Origin: Anaerolineae bacterium
GTDB lineage: Bacteria > Chloroflexota > Anaerolineae > Aggregatilineales > Phototrophicaceae
NCBI GenBank assembly: GCA_022824365.1
Contig: JAJEAA010000018.1
Coordinates: 1-64,000 of the forward strand
Direction: 5' to 3'
DNA length: 64,000 bases
Shown: positions 45,416-53,373 of the stretch, in pieces
Position numbering within the stretch: position 1 is the first letter of the stretch
How the letters are laid out: the number at the start of each line of letters is the position of its first letter
Program-made: the position numbers and the translations under genes
Notes under the pieces: model-generated
Database searches by the model: none
Seen by the model: the letters and a program-made list of their open reading frames with translations, nothing else
What the model was told of the DNA's origin: nothing

Positions 45416-46259
45416 CGTCGGCTTCAAGCGTTGGCTCCGGCGTTGGGTCTTCTGGCAAGGTTTCCGTAAGTATAGCAGGTGAACAGAAGCCGTATTCAGC
45501 GAAAATGGGCTGAGCCGCCGGCGAGAGGACGAAGCTGATGAAGCGTTGGGCAAGCGCCGGGTTTGTCGAAGCGGCAAGGGGGGCAATTGGATAGGATGCG
45601 AGCTGATTGTGCGCCGGATCGATTTCGAAGGCGCGCAATTGTTCGGCGATAGCGCCGATGGCGTCGGACTGATAAACGATGCCGGCATCGGCTTCGCCCA
45701 GGGCGATGCGGGTCACGACCTGGCGGACATTGCTCTCTTCCGAGACGAGGTTTTGCATAACCTGGTCGATGAAGTTTTCGCCGTAGTCATAGCTGTGAGA
45801 AGCGATCATGGCATCGGTGTAGGCGCGGATGGGCGTGCCCTCAGCCGCCAGGACAAGCAGGACAGAGTCCTTGGTCAAGTCCAGGATCGATTCAATGGCA
45901 GCCGGATTATCGGCCGGAGTGATCAGCATAAGTTGATTGTGAGCGAAGATATCAACCGTGTCAGCCGCGATCAAGTTACTGTCGATAACCAAGTCCATCT
46001 GGAGTTCGTTGGCGCTGGCAAAGATGTCGGCGGGAGCGCCCTGGAGCAACTGGGCGGCCAGGGTCGATGAACTGGAGAAGTTCAAGAGGATGTCCGCATC
46101 GCTGTTGACTTCAATAAAGGCCGCGCGCAGACTTTCGAAGACATCGGTTAAGGATGTCGCCGCGAAGACGATGAGAGATTGACGCTCGCTGTCCTGGGCG
46201 GTTATTCCGCCGATTGGCGCGAGCAGGATCAAAAGCGCGATGACAAGCCGGTAGCGCAT
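45360..46259 (-). CDS. modA: Molybdate ABC transporter substrate-binding protein
   Basis: 299 residues from ATG 46259, with GAGGAG seven bases upstream. A signal peptide (about 1-22) ends GGITAQ. The mature protein shows VFAATSLTDVFESL and FSSSSTLAAQLLQGAPADIFASA (split over two segments), the oxyanion pocket of ModA. GIVYQSDA and the C-terminal FISFVLSPAAQPIF also match. The last 30 residues are an acidic, Pro-rich extension produced by the overlap with modB. Anchoring is uncertain: there is no lipobox. Confidence 0.93.
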   Translation of the reverse strand: MRYRLVIALLILLAPIGGITAQDSERQSLIVFAATSLTDVFESLRAAFIEVNSDADILLNFSSSSTLAAQLLQGAPADIFASANELQMDLVIDSNLIAADTVDIFAHNQLMLITPADNPAAIESILDLTKDSVLLVLAAEGTPIRAYTDAMIASHSYDYGENFIDQVMQNLVSEESNVRQVVTRIALGEADAGIVYQSDAIGAIAEQLRAFEIDPAHNQLASYPIAPLAASTNPALAQRFISFVLSPAAQPIFAEYGFCSPAILTETLPEDPTPEPTLEADDAAESPQNVCPAPKSVGR

Positions 46260-46288
46260 GCGCAGCTCCTCATGACTGAGGCAACATG

Positions 46289-46308
46289 ATATGTCATGAC
46301 CGACATAT
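46289..46308. promoter_or_regulatory. 20-bp inverted repeat upstream of modA
   Basis: ATATGTC-N6-GACATAT, a perfect 7-bp inverted repeat, 30 bp upstream of the modA start. A shorter palindrome GTCATGAC (46293-46300) is nested in it. Position and symmetry suggest a repressor or activator site; it could serve the mod genes. A second inverted repeat CGCAAGC...GCTTGCG (46320-46347) lies further upstream. Confidence 0.5.
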
Positions 46309-46379
46309 TGCAAGCGTCACGCAAGCCTGTCATGTAATACGCTTGCGCTTCGGCTAGCCGACGCTTGTTCAACGTTCGC

Positions 46380-46407
46380 TTGATTGTGTCCCGACATGCA
46401 TTATGTT
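46380..46407 (+). promoter_or_regulatory. Promoter of the SH3 protein gene
   Basis: TTGATT (46380-46385), 16-bp spacer and TATGTT (46402-46407, 4/6). Since the -10 covers the track start at 46403, it favours the later ATG at 46433 as the true start. Confidence 0.45.
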
Positions 46408-46432
46408 TAGTCTAGGGGTATCAGAGGTCGTC

Positions 46433-47074
46433 ATGGGCATAGGCCAGCGGTCGGGTCCGCCTTCTTGGTTCGTCATATTGGTCGGCGTCGCCATCGTTTT
46501 CGGCGTGTACTATATGTGGGTGGGTCTGCGCAATTTTATGGCTTCGGGAGTGAGCGTATCCGAATCCACCCAACAGGCGATCGAACAAAGCACGGCAACT
46601 GCAGCCCGCATACAAGAGATTGTGCTGAATGCGCCGACGCCGCTACCCAGCTTCACGCCGGTTCCGCCTTGCCAGGACTTCATTGTCAGGGTGCCGATAG
46701 CGATAGTCCGCGCGGAACCCAGCTTGAGCGGCCGAATCGTAGAGGGCTTGCGCGAAGGCGAAACCGTCTGCGTCCTCACGATGCTGCCGGATTCCGAATG
46801 GTATATGATTGACCAGAACATGCAGACACGGCGCATCGAACGAGTTTATATGCACCGGGACATCATTCGCGCGTTGAATCCCACGCCCAAGCCGACCGCC
46901 ACAGCGATACCAACCGATACCTCTACTCCTACCATTACGCCGACGGCGACCGACACTCGACCGCCGACGGCAGCGCCGCCGGCCCTCCAGATCACTGCGA
47001 CGGAGCGACCGTTGCTTCCCTCCCCTACCGCGACGGCCAAGGCTACCGTCACCGCCCCAAGCATTAGCCTTTAG
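46433..47074 (+). CDS. Membrane-anchored bacterial SH3-domain protein
   Basis: 213 residues from ATG 46433, preceded by AGAGGT; the track ATG at 46403 sits in the promoter. One N-terminal membrane helix (about 11-30), a short helix, then an SH3b-type domain (about 75-140), seen as VRVPIAIVRAEPSLSGRIVE then GLREGETVCVLTM, and a disordered Thr/Pro tail (about 145-213) of repeated TPT-type units. Such tails are common in Chloroflexota exported proteins. It probably lies outside the membrane; ligand unknown. Confidence 0.82.
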   Translation: MGIGQRSGPPSWFVILVGVAIVFGVYYMWVGLRNFMASGVSVSESTQQAIEQSTATAARIQEIVLNAPTPLPSFTPVPPCQDFIVRVPIAIVRAEPSLSGRIVEGLREGETVCVLTMLPDSEWYMIDQNMQTRRIERVYMHRDIIRALNPTPKPTATAIPTDTSTPTITPTATDTRPPTAAPPALQITATERPLLPSPTATAKATVTAPSISL

Positions 47075-47147
47075 CTTGCGGTAACTAGCGCTTCGACTAT
47101 ACTGATTTGCAGTGTATCCAGAGGCCGAATCGCGGCAATGAAAGGGA

Positions 47148-48389
47148 TTGCGCTTGGCTGCAATTTTGCAGGTCATTGCGGGGGTGGTCTTCGTCTTCAT
47201 TTTGCTCAGCATCGTGGTGACGGAAGTCAACTCGCTAATCGCGCGAGCAACCAGGCTGCGCGCGAAGAACTTGCGCAATTCAATCGATGGCATCATCGAG
47301 GACCCGGTGATACGAGCCAAGGTTTATACGCATCCGCTGATTCAACTGGTGAAGGCGGACCCGATCGCGCCGAGCCAGCGCATCTCGCGGGAGGAGGCGG
47401 AAAAGGTCGCCAGCGGCCCAATCGGCGCTGTTGACTGGATTGACCCGCAGATATTTGTTGATGTGGTCCTGAATACGATCAAGGCAGAATCCGACCAGCA
47501 GATCTTCGGCTCGCTGCTGAATGTCATCGACGGCATGCCGGCGGGACCCGAGCGGCGTGGATTGCGCGTGATGGTCAACCGAATTGTCACGACCGGACAA
47601 GGTATGAAAGAGCTGCGCAAGGCTTTGCCTTACGTGCAGGATCGGCGCTATCGGGGCGCGTTAACCGAGATTGTGAACCAGATCGATGAGGAAGTAAGCT
47701 TGCTTGGCGTAGAGCCGTCGAACAATATCGCGCTAATGGCCGGCATCAGACAAATAGAAGATCCGAACCTGCGCAGCGCCTTGGCCACGGTCATGCACAG
47801 CGCCGGGAGCATGGAAGGAGCCCGCGGCAATCTGGAGACCTGGTTCAACAATTCGATGAATCGGGCAAGCGCGACTTACGCTGCGCGAATGAAGTTGCTA
47901 TCGGTCGGCGTCGCGCTGGCATTCGCGCTTACGCTGAATATCGACACGGTGAATATCGCGCGGTCACTTTGGGAAGATCCAGCTCAGCGACAGGCTTTAA
48001 GCAGCGAATTGGCGTACTCAGTGCAGAGTGGCGAATTACAGTCCCAAGTGGATGGAACAGGAAGCCTGGACGACCAATTCAGGGCAAACCAGGCAGACGG
48101 CGCGAGCCCGATAGAGGACGCTGTTGGCACGGGAGCGGAGATCGTCCACCAATTGCAGGACATTGAAGACTTGAGACTGCCCGTGGGCTGGACATTCCAG
48201 AACGTGGCCGATCAAGCTTCGGCGCAAAGCGACCCGAACAACTTGTGGAACTACTTTCCGGAAAATAATCCGGATGGCTGGCTGGGATTGCTGGCGGGCA
48301 AATTCCTTGGCATTGCCGCAACTGTAATCGCCGCGGCTCAAGGAGCGCCATTTTGGTTCGGGATTGTCAACAGGATCTTGCGGCGGTAG
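47148..48389 (+). CDS. Unknown membrane protein
   Basis: 413 residues, family not recognised. A hydrophobic helix lies at residues 4-24 and two more at about 245-265 and 380-405. Between them is a helical region of about 200 residues with a repeated, evenly spaced pattern (DPVIRAKV, DPIAPSQRI, DPQIFVDVV, DPNLRSALA). Residues about 285-370 are acidic and loop-like. The TTG at 47148 is the track start; TTG at 47154 has AAAGGG seven bases upstream and may be right. It follows the SH3 gene by 73 bp. Confidence 0.75.
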   Translation: MRLAAILQVIAGVVFVFILLSIVVTEVNSLIARATRLRAKNLRNSIDGIIEDPVIRAKVYTHPLIQLVKADPIAPSQRISREEAEKVASGPIGAVDWIDPQIFVDVVLNTIKAESDQQIFGSLLNVIDGMPAGPERRGLRVMVNRIVTTGQGMKELRKALPYVQDRRYRGALTEIVNQIDEEVSLLGVEPSNNIALMAGIRQIEDPNLRSALATVMHSAGSMEGARGNLETWFNNSMNRASATYAARMKLLSVGVALAFALTLNIDTVNIARSLWEDPAQRQALSSELAYSVQSGELQSQVDGTGSLDDQFRANQADGASPIEDAVGTGAEIVHQLQDIEDLRLPVGWTFQNVADQASAQSDPNNLWNYFPENNPDGWLGLLAGKFLGIAATVIAAAQGAPFWFGIVNRILRR

Positions 48390-48634
48390 CAAACTTCGCG
48401 CGCATTTTACAATGTCGCGCCAAATCGATTAAGCAACCATTTAACATGAGGCGCGGTTTTGCTTTCCGCGAAGGCGAATAAAACCAGAATCGGCTAGCGG
48501 AAACAAAGCGTTTTTGTAGATTTTATCGGTTGACAAGGCGACAAAAATCCGAGCAAAATAGAAATCACACCGTTGCACTACGTCGGCGGAAAAGTTCACT
48601 TAGTCTTATTCATCCAAATAAGTAGAGGGACGCC

Positions 48635-49804
48635 GTGATACAAGCACTTGTTGAGCTTGCCGAACAACGTGGTTATGTAACTTATGAACAAATTGTGGAA
48701 GCGCTAGACGATGATGGTGACGACCGCGTCGCGCTTCGCAACCTCCTTTATGAACTGAATGAGCTTGGCATAGAACTGCGCCGGGATACAGACAGTTCGC
48801 GATCAAAAGCGGCCGGCGATATCATTGAGCAAGAGTTCGAAAGCCGTGAATCGATACCGACCAAGATCGTAGCAGATTTAAGCGCCATATCGTCCGACGA
48901 CCCCGTCGGACTTTATTTTCGGCAGATGGCGCAAGAGCCGCTGCTGACAGCGACGGATGAGATTGATTTGGCGAAGCGAATCGAACGCGGCTTCAAGGCG
49001 CGCCGGCGTTTGGAACAGCCCGATGTGATGCAGAAGAGCGCGCGCTGGCGCCGGCATCTGCGGCGGCTGGTATTCGACGGGCAATGCGCGCGGGAGCATC
49101 TCGGACGGGCGAATACGCGGCTGGTCGTCAGTATCGCCAAGCGATATATGGGGCAGGGTTTGCCCTTCCCGGATCTGATACAGGAAGGCAATGTCGGTTT
49201 AATGCGCGCGGTCGACAAGTACGATTATTCGCGCGGGAATCGTTTCAGCACCTACGCCACCTGGTGGATTCGGCAGGCGATAACGCGGGCATTGGCGCAG
49301 AAGACGCGCACGATCCGGATCCCGCTGCATATGACCGAGAGGATCCGCCAGATGTACCGGGCGGCGCAGGATTTGGAGCAAACGCTCGGTCGACGGCCGA
49401 CGGCGGAAGAGATCGCCTCGGCGATGGAAGTGGCGGCTGATGCGGTGCGAGCGATGATGGACGCGAGCCAACACGCGATCGCGCTTGAGCGGCCGGTCGG
49501 CGATGACGGCGACAGCGAATTTGGCGACTTCATCGAGGATCAGGATTCGGTCAGCCCGGTCGAATCGGCGACGCAGAACCTGCTCGAGGAAGCGATCGAA
49601 GAAGTGCTGGCGGAGTTGACGCCGCGGCAGAGTCATATATTGCGTTTGCGCTTTGGTTTGGGCGGTGGCGAGCCGCATACGCTGGAAGAGATCGCGAACA
49701 AGTTTGGCTTGAGTCGGGAGCGGATCCGGCAGTTGGAGAAGGAAGCCTTGCGGCGTTTGCGTCATCCGCAATTGGCGCACAATTTGCGCGACTATCTCGG
49801 ATAG
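48635..49804 (+). CDS. rpoD: RNA polymerase sigma factor RpoD/SigA
   Basis: 389 residues, GTG start with GAGGG upstream. Primary-type sigma: a short region 1.1-like N-terminus (1-60), region 1.2 (DPVGLYFRQMAQEPLLT), region 2 with DLIQEGNVGLMRAVDKYDYS and FSTYATWWIRQAITRAL, region 3 after that, and region 4 with LTPRQSHILRLRFGLGGG and LSRERIRQLEKEALRRLR. It lacks the long insert between regions 1.2 and 2. A TTGACA lies 105 bp upstream without a good -10. A terminator follows. Confidence 0.94.
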   Translation: MIQALVELAEQRGYVTYEQIVEALDDDGDDRVALRNLLYELNELGIELRRDTDSSRSKAAGDIIEQEFESRESIPTKIVADLSAISSDDPVGLYFRQMAQEPLLTATDEIDLAKRIERGFKARRRLEQPDVMQKSARWRRHLRRLVFDGQCAREHLGRANTRLVVSIAKRYMGQGLPFPDLIQEGNVGLMRAVDKYDYSRGNRFSTYATWWIRQAITRALAQKTRTIRIPLHMTERIRQMYRAAQDLEQTLGRRPTAEEIASAMEVAADAVRAMMDASQHAIALERPVGDDGDSEFGDFIEDQDSVSPVESATQNLLEEAIEEVLAELTPRQSHILRLRFGLGGGEPHTLEEIANKFGLSRERIRQLEKEALRRLRHPQLAHNLRDYLG

Positions 49805-49837
49805 TTTATAATTGTCATTCAATCGATTATGAGCGGT

Positions 49838-49867
49838 CGAAACCGGTATGGTTTCGGCGGCTTTTTT
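49838..49867 (+). terminator. Intrinsic terminator of rpoD
   Basis: CGAAACC (49838-49844) pairs with GGTTTCG (49850-49856) over a 5-nt loop, followed by GCGGC and a six-T tract (49862-49867). It lies 34 bp after the sigma factor stop. Confidence 0.8.
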
Positions 49868-49885
49868 GTATGGGATGGGTGAACC

Positions 49886-51082
49886 TTGAGCGAGCCATTT
49901 GAGCAACTGTTGAGCCAGCGCACGAGAGGCATACAGCGGAATCCGATTCGCGAGATATTGAGGGCTGTGGGACAGCCGGGCATGGTCTCGCTGGCCGGCG
50001 GCATACCGGCGCCGGAGACCTTTCCCATAGAGGAGCTGTATCGCATCAACGAGACGGTATTGGACCGATATGGGGCGGCCGCCCTGCAATATGACTTGAC
50101 CGAGGGATTCGCGCCCTTCCGCGAGGCTTTGGCGGGATACCTGGCGACGAAGGGCATTGACGCCGATCCGGAGCGGCTGTTGGTTTTCAATGGATCGCAG
50201 AGCGTCCTGGACACATTGGGCAAGATCCTGATAAGCCCCGGCGATGTTGTGGCTTTGGAATCGCCGAGTTATCTGGGCGCCATATCGGCCTTCAGCAGTT
50301 ACCTGCCAGAATACGTCAGCATCGAAACGGACGATGACGGCATCATTCCCGAATCGCTAGAGCGAGTATTGGATGAACACAAGGTGAAGTTCGTCTATTT
50401 GGTGACGACCTTCCAGAACCCGACCGGGCGCACGCTCAGCTTGCGGCGGCGGCAAGAGATTGCGGCAATCATAAAAGCGAGGGATGCGCTGGTTGTTGAA
50501 GACGATCCATATAGCGATCTGCGTTATCGCGGTGAGGTCGTTGCGCCGCTGCAAAGTTTCGCTCCGGAAAACACGGTATATGCCAGTACGCTGTCGAAGA
50601 TCTTCGCGCCGGGCTTGCGGCTCGGGTTCTGTCTCGCGCCGCCGTTGATACGGGAGTGGCTTTATACAGCGAAGCAGGGCGCGGATTTGCACAGCAATAC
50701 TTATGCGCAGGCGCTGGCCACGGAGTATATCTGTGGCGGACTCATCGAGCGGCAGGTGCCCAAGATCATCGACCTGTATCGTCCGCGGCAAGAGGCGATG
50801 CTTTCGGCAATGGCGGAGCATTTTCCGCAGGAATACCACTGGATGAAGCCGGAAGGCGGCATGTTCGTCTGGGTCGAGGGACCGGCGGGCGTGGATGCTG
50901 AAGAGGTCTACTGGAAAGCGATTGAACGGAAAGTCGCCTTTGTGCCGGGCAAGTACTTCTATATTGATCCGAGCGATGGACTGGCGACGATGCGCTTGAA
51001 TTTCACGCGCGTGGATGAAGCCGCCATCGAATCGGCTATAGCTGCCTTAGGCGCGGTACTGAAGGAATTTGGGGTCAACTAA
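49886..51082 (+). CDS. PLP-dependent aminotransferase (2-aminoadipate/LysN type)
   Basis: 398 residues, TTG start. Fold type I aminotransferase: MVSLAGGIPAPETFP near the N-terminus, NGSQSVLDTLGKIL (cofactor phosphate loop), TTFQNPTGRTLSL, VVEDDPYSDLRY and the Schiff-base Lys in STLSKIFAPGLRLGF, with the C-terminal RLNFT arginine. This set is typical of the LysN/ARO8-like group, which acts on 2-aminoadipate, aromatic or branched amino acids. Substrate not certain. Starts 19 bp after the rpoD terminator. Confidence 0.92.
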   Translation: MSEPFEQLLSQRTRGIQRNPIREILRAVGQPGMVSLAGGIPAPETFPIEELYRINETVLDRYGAAALQYDLTEGFAPFREALAGYLATKGIDADPERLLVFNGSQSVLDTLGKILISPGDVVALESPSYLGAISAFSSYLPEYVSIETDDDGIIPESLERVLDEHKVKFVYLVTTFQNPTGRTLSLRRRQEIAAIIKARDALVVEDDPYSDLRYRGEVVAPLQSFAPENTVYASTLSKIFAPGLRLGFCLAPPLIREWLYTAKQGADLHSNTYAQALATEYICGGLIERQVPKIIDLYRPRQEAMLSAMAEHFPQEYHWMKPEGGMFVWVEGPAGVDAEEVYWKAIERKVAFVPGKYFYIDPSDGLATMRLNFTRVDEAAIESAIAALGAVLKEFGVN

Positions 51083-51120
51083 GCTCTTCTCAAGAGGGCC
51101 TAAGCCGCTAGACTGGAACA

Positions 51121-52362
51121 ATGGCGAAGTCGAAAGCGCAGCAAAACCCTAGCAATGCAGCGACAGGATTGCGCAAGTTGATCCTGTCGTTTTATTTGCC
51201 CGCGCTGATGGTGACGGTGGGGCAAGGCTTGCTCGTGCCGATTCTGCCGCTCTACGCGGCCGATTTTGAGATCGGGTACGCGCTCATTGGTTTGGTATTG
51301 GCGGGCGAGGGCTTCGGTACCTTGATCGCGGATGTGCCGACCGGTATGCTTCAGCGGCGCTTCGGCAACAAGCAGGTGATGATGATGGGCTTGTTGGTGA
51401 AGACGCTTTCGATTCTCCTGCTGTTTTTCGCCGGGACGATTTGGATGGCGCTGCTTCTGCGCTTGATCGCCGGCTTTGGGCGATCCATGTATACGGTGTC
51501 GGCGCATGTTTACGTGACCAATCAGGTTGATTTGGGTCAGCGAGGCAAGGCGATCTCGATGTTCGGCGGCACGTATCGGCTGGGCGGTTTTATTGGACCG
51601 GCGATTGGCGGAATCGTCGCCGGCTTGCTGGGTCTGCGGGCGGTGTTTATCGGCGTGGCGCTGGTAACCGCAATTGGTCTGCTGCTGGTTGTGATGTTCA
51701 CGCGCAAGAGCGGCGGAGGCGAATCGGAAAGCAAGCTGGCCGAACGGCATTCGCTGCATCTGCTATCGGTGCTGAAGTCGAATTATCGGGTGTTGGCTTC
51801 GGCTGGCATGGCGCAGGTTTTTGGCCAGACGATACGCGCCGGGCGGACGGTGGTGATTCCTTTATTCGCGGCCGATGTGCTGGGATTGAGCGTCGATCAG
51901 ATCGGCTACATTGTGAGCATCTCGATGGCGGTAGATTTCAGTCTGTTCATGGTGGCCGGCTGGCTGATGGATCGCTTCGGGCGGAAGTTCGCGATTGTGC
52001 CTTGTTTTGGGATTCAGGCGCTGGGCATGGCGCTGGTGCCCTTCGCGGCGAGCTTCACCGGCTTGCTGTTGGCGACGGTGTTGATCGGCTTGGGCAATGG
52101 CTTGGGCGCTGGCAGCATGATGACGCTGGGCGCGGATCTGTCACCGGCGCGGTCCCGGGGGGAATTTTTGGGCGTCTGGCGCTTGATTGGGGATATGGGG
52201 CACACCGGGGCGCCGCTGATTGTGGGCGCGGTGGCTGATCTCCTGGTGCTTAGTTCGGCGATTTGGGTGATCGCAGGAGCAGGTCTCGTATCCGCGAGCA
52301 TATTCCTGTTTCTGGTGCCGGAGACGTTGAAGCGGCGACCTGCTCTGGCGCCGGCGACTTGA
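51121..52362 (+). CDS. Major facilitator superfamily transporter
   Basis: 413 residues, about 12 predicted membrane helices. ADVPTGMLQRRFGNKQVMMMG is the MFS loop 2-3 signature (G-x-x-x-x-R-x-G-x-K) and WLMDRFGRKFAIVPC is its counterpart in the second half. Overall like drug/efflux permeases, with no marker of the substrate. It begins 38 bp after the aminotransferase gene and ends 25 bp before trmB. Confidence 0.9.
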   Translation: MAKSKAQQNPSNAATGLRKLILSFYLPALMVTVGQGLLVPILPLYAADFEIGYALIGLVLAGEGFGTLIADVPTGMLQRRFGNKQVMMMGLLVKTLSILLLFFAGTIWMALLLRLIAGFGRSMYTVSAHVYVTNQVDLGQRGKAISMFGGTYRLGGFIGPAIGGIVAGLLGLRAVFIGVALVTAIGLLLVVMFTRKSGGGESESKLAERHSLHLLSVLKSNYRVLASAGMAQVFGQTIRAGRTVVIPLFAADVLGLSVDQIGYIVSISMAVDFSLFMVAGWLMDRFGRKFAIVPCFGIQALGMALVPFAASFTGLLLATVLIGLGNGLGAGSMMTLGADLSPARSRGEFLGVWRLIGDMGHTGAPLIVGAVADLLVLSSAIWVIAGAGLVSASIFLFLVPETLKRRPALAPAT

Positions 52363-52387
52363 CCCGCCCTATTGCAGTTGCAGGCAA

Positions 52388-53371
52388 ATGTTGCAGAAGC
52401 TCAACTACCTGACGGTTGATTGGCCGCTGCGGCAGGAGCGGCTGTTTACGCGCGTCGCTCCGCTGATCGTCGAAATCGGCTTTGGCAATGGCGACTTTCT
52501 GGTCCATCTGGCGGAGACGAACCCCGACTGCAACATCCTCGGGCTTGAGATTTCCAGCCAGTCGATGGACAAGGCAGAAGCCAAGATCGACAAGCGTGGG
52601 CTGAACAATGCCCGTGCCATACACGCGCGGGCGGAGACGGCTCTGTCGCATCTGCTGGCGCCCGAGACAGTACAAGCCTTTCACATCAACAATCCCGATC
52701 CTTGGTTCAAGAAGAAGCATCATCGACGGCGGTTGATAAAGCGGGCGACGGTTGACCTGCTGACAAGCCGATTGGCGCCGGGCGGCCAATTGCATCTGGC
52801 GACGGATATACTGGACTACGCCGAAATGGCGCATGAGCTCTTGTCGGGGACGCCGGGTTTGTCTAATCGATTTGGGACACCCTGGGTCAAGGAGATCGCC
52901 GGGCGCATTCAAACCAAGTATGAAATCAAGGGCTATCGTGAGGGCCGCAGCGCGCACTTTTTCTGCTATGAGCGCAACAGCGCGCCGGTTCAGCATCCGC
53001 CGGTGGTCAAGGAGTTGGACATGCCGCATCTGTTCTTGCAGTCGCCATTGGACGCGGGGGAGATTGTCAAGCGCTTTGAGGCGACGCGTGCACACGCGGA
53101 TGGCGTCCATATTGCGATACTAAATGCTTACGCCAATCCGAGTCGGAACACGGCGGTCTTTGAGGTTGTGGTGGAGGAGCCGACGATCGAGCAGCATGTC
53201 TTGCTGTCGCTGTCGCCGCGAGAGGAAGCGGGGCAGTACATCGTCAAGCTGACAGCGGTGGGCTATGCGCGGCCGACTTATGGGATGCACCAGGCAGTAG
53301 CGGCGGTCGGCGAGTGGGTGGCGAGTTTGGATGAGGGGTCGAGGGTGTTGGAGCGGAAGATAAGGGGGTGA
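52388..53371 (+). CDS. trmB: tRNA (guanine-46-N7)-methyltransferase with C-terminal extension
   Basis: 327 residues, about 110 longer than usual. Residues 1-215 are TrmB: VEIGFGNGDFLVHLAE (SAM motif I), GLEISSQSMDKA, INNPDPWFKKKHHRRRL (the diagnostic motif) and the final TKYEIKGYREGRSAHFFCYE. From about 220 on is an extra domain of mixed strands and helices, MPHLFLQSPLDAGEIV onward, which I do not recognise. It could aid tRNA binding. The gene abuts the convergent DUF262 gene. Confidence 0.93.
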   Translation: MLQKLNYLTVDWPLRQERLFTRVAPLIVEIGFGNGDFLVHLAETNPDCNILGLEISSQSMDKAEAKIDKRGLNNARAIHARAETALSHLLAPETVQAFHINNPDPWFKKKHHRRRLIKRATVDLLTSRLAPGGQLHLATDILDYAEMAHELLSGTPGLSNRFGTPWVKEIAGRIQTKYEIKGYREGRSAHFFCYERNSAPVQHPPVVKELDMPHLFLQSPLDAGEIVKRFEATRAHADGVHIAILNAYANPSRNTAVFEVVVEEPTIEQHVLLSLSPREEAGQYIVKLTAVGYARPTYGMHQAVAAVGEWVASLDEGSRVLERKIRG

Positions 53372-53373
53372 GA

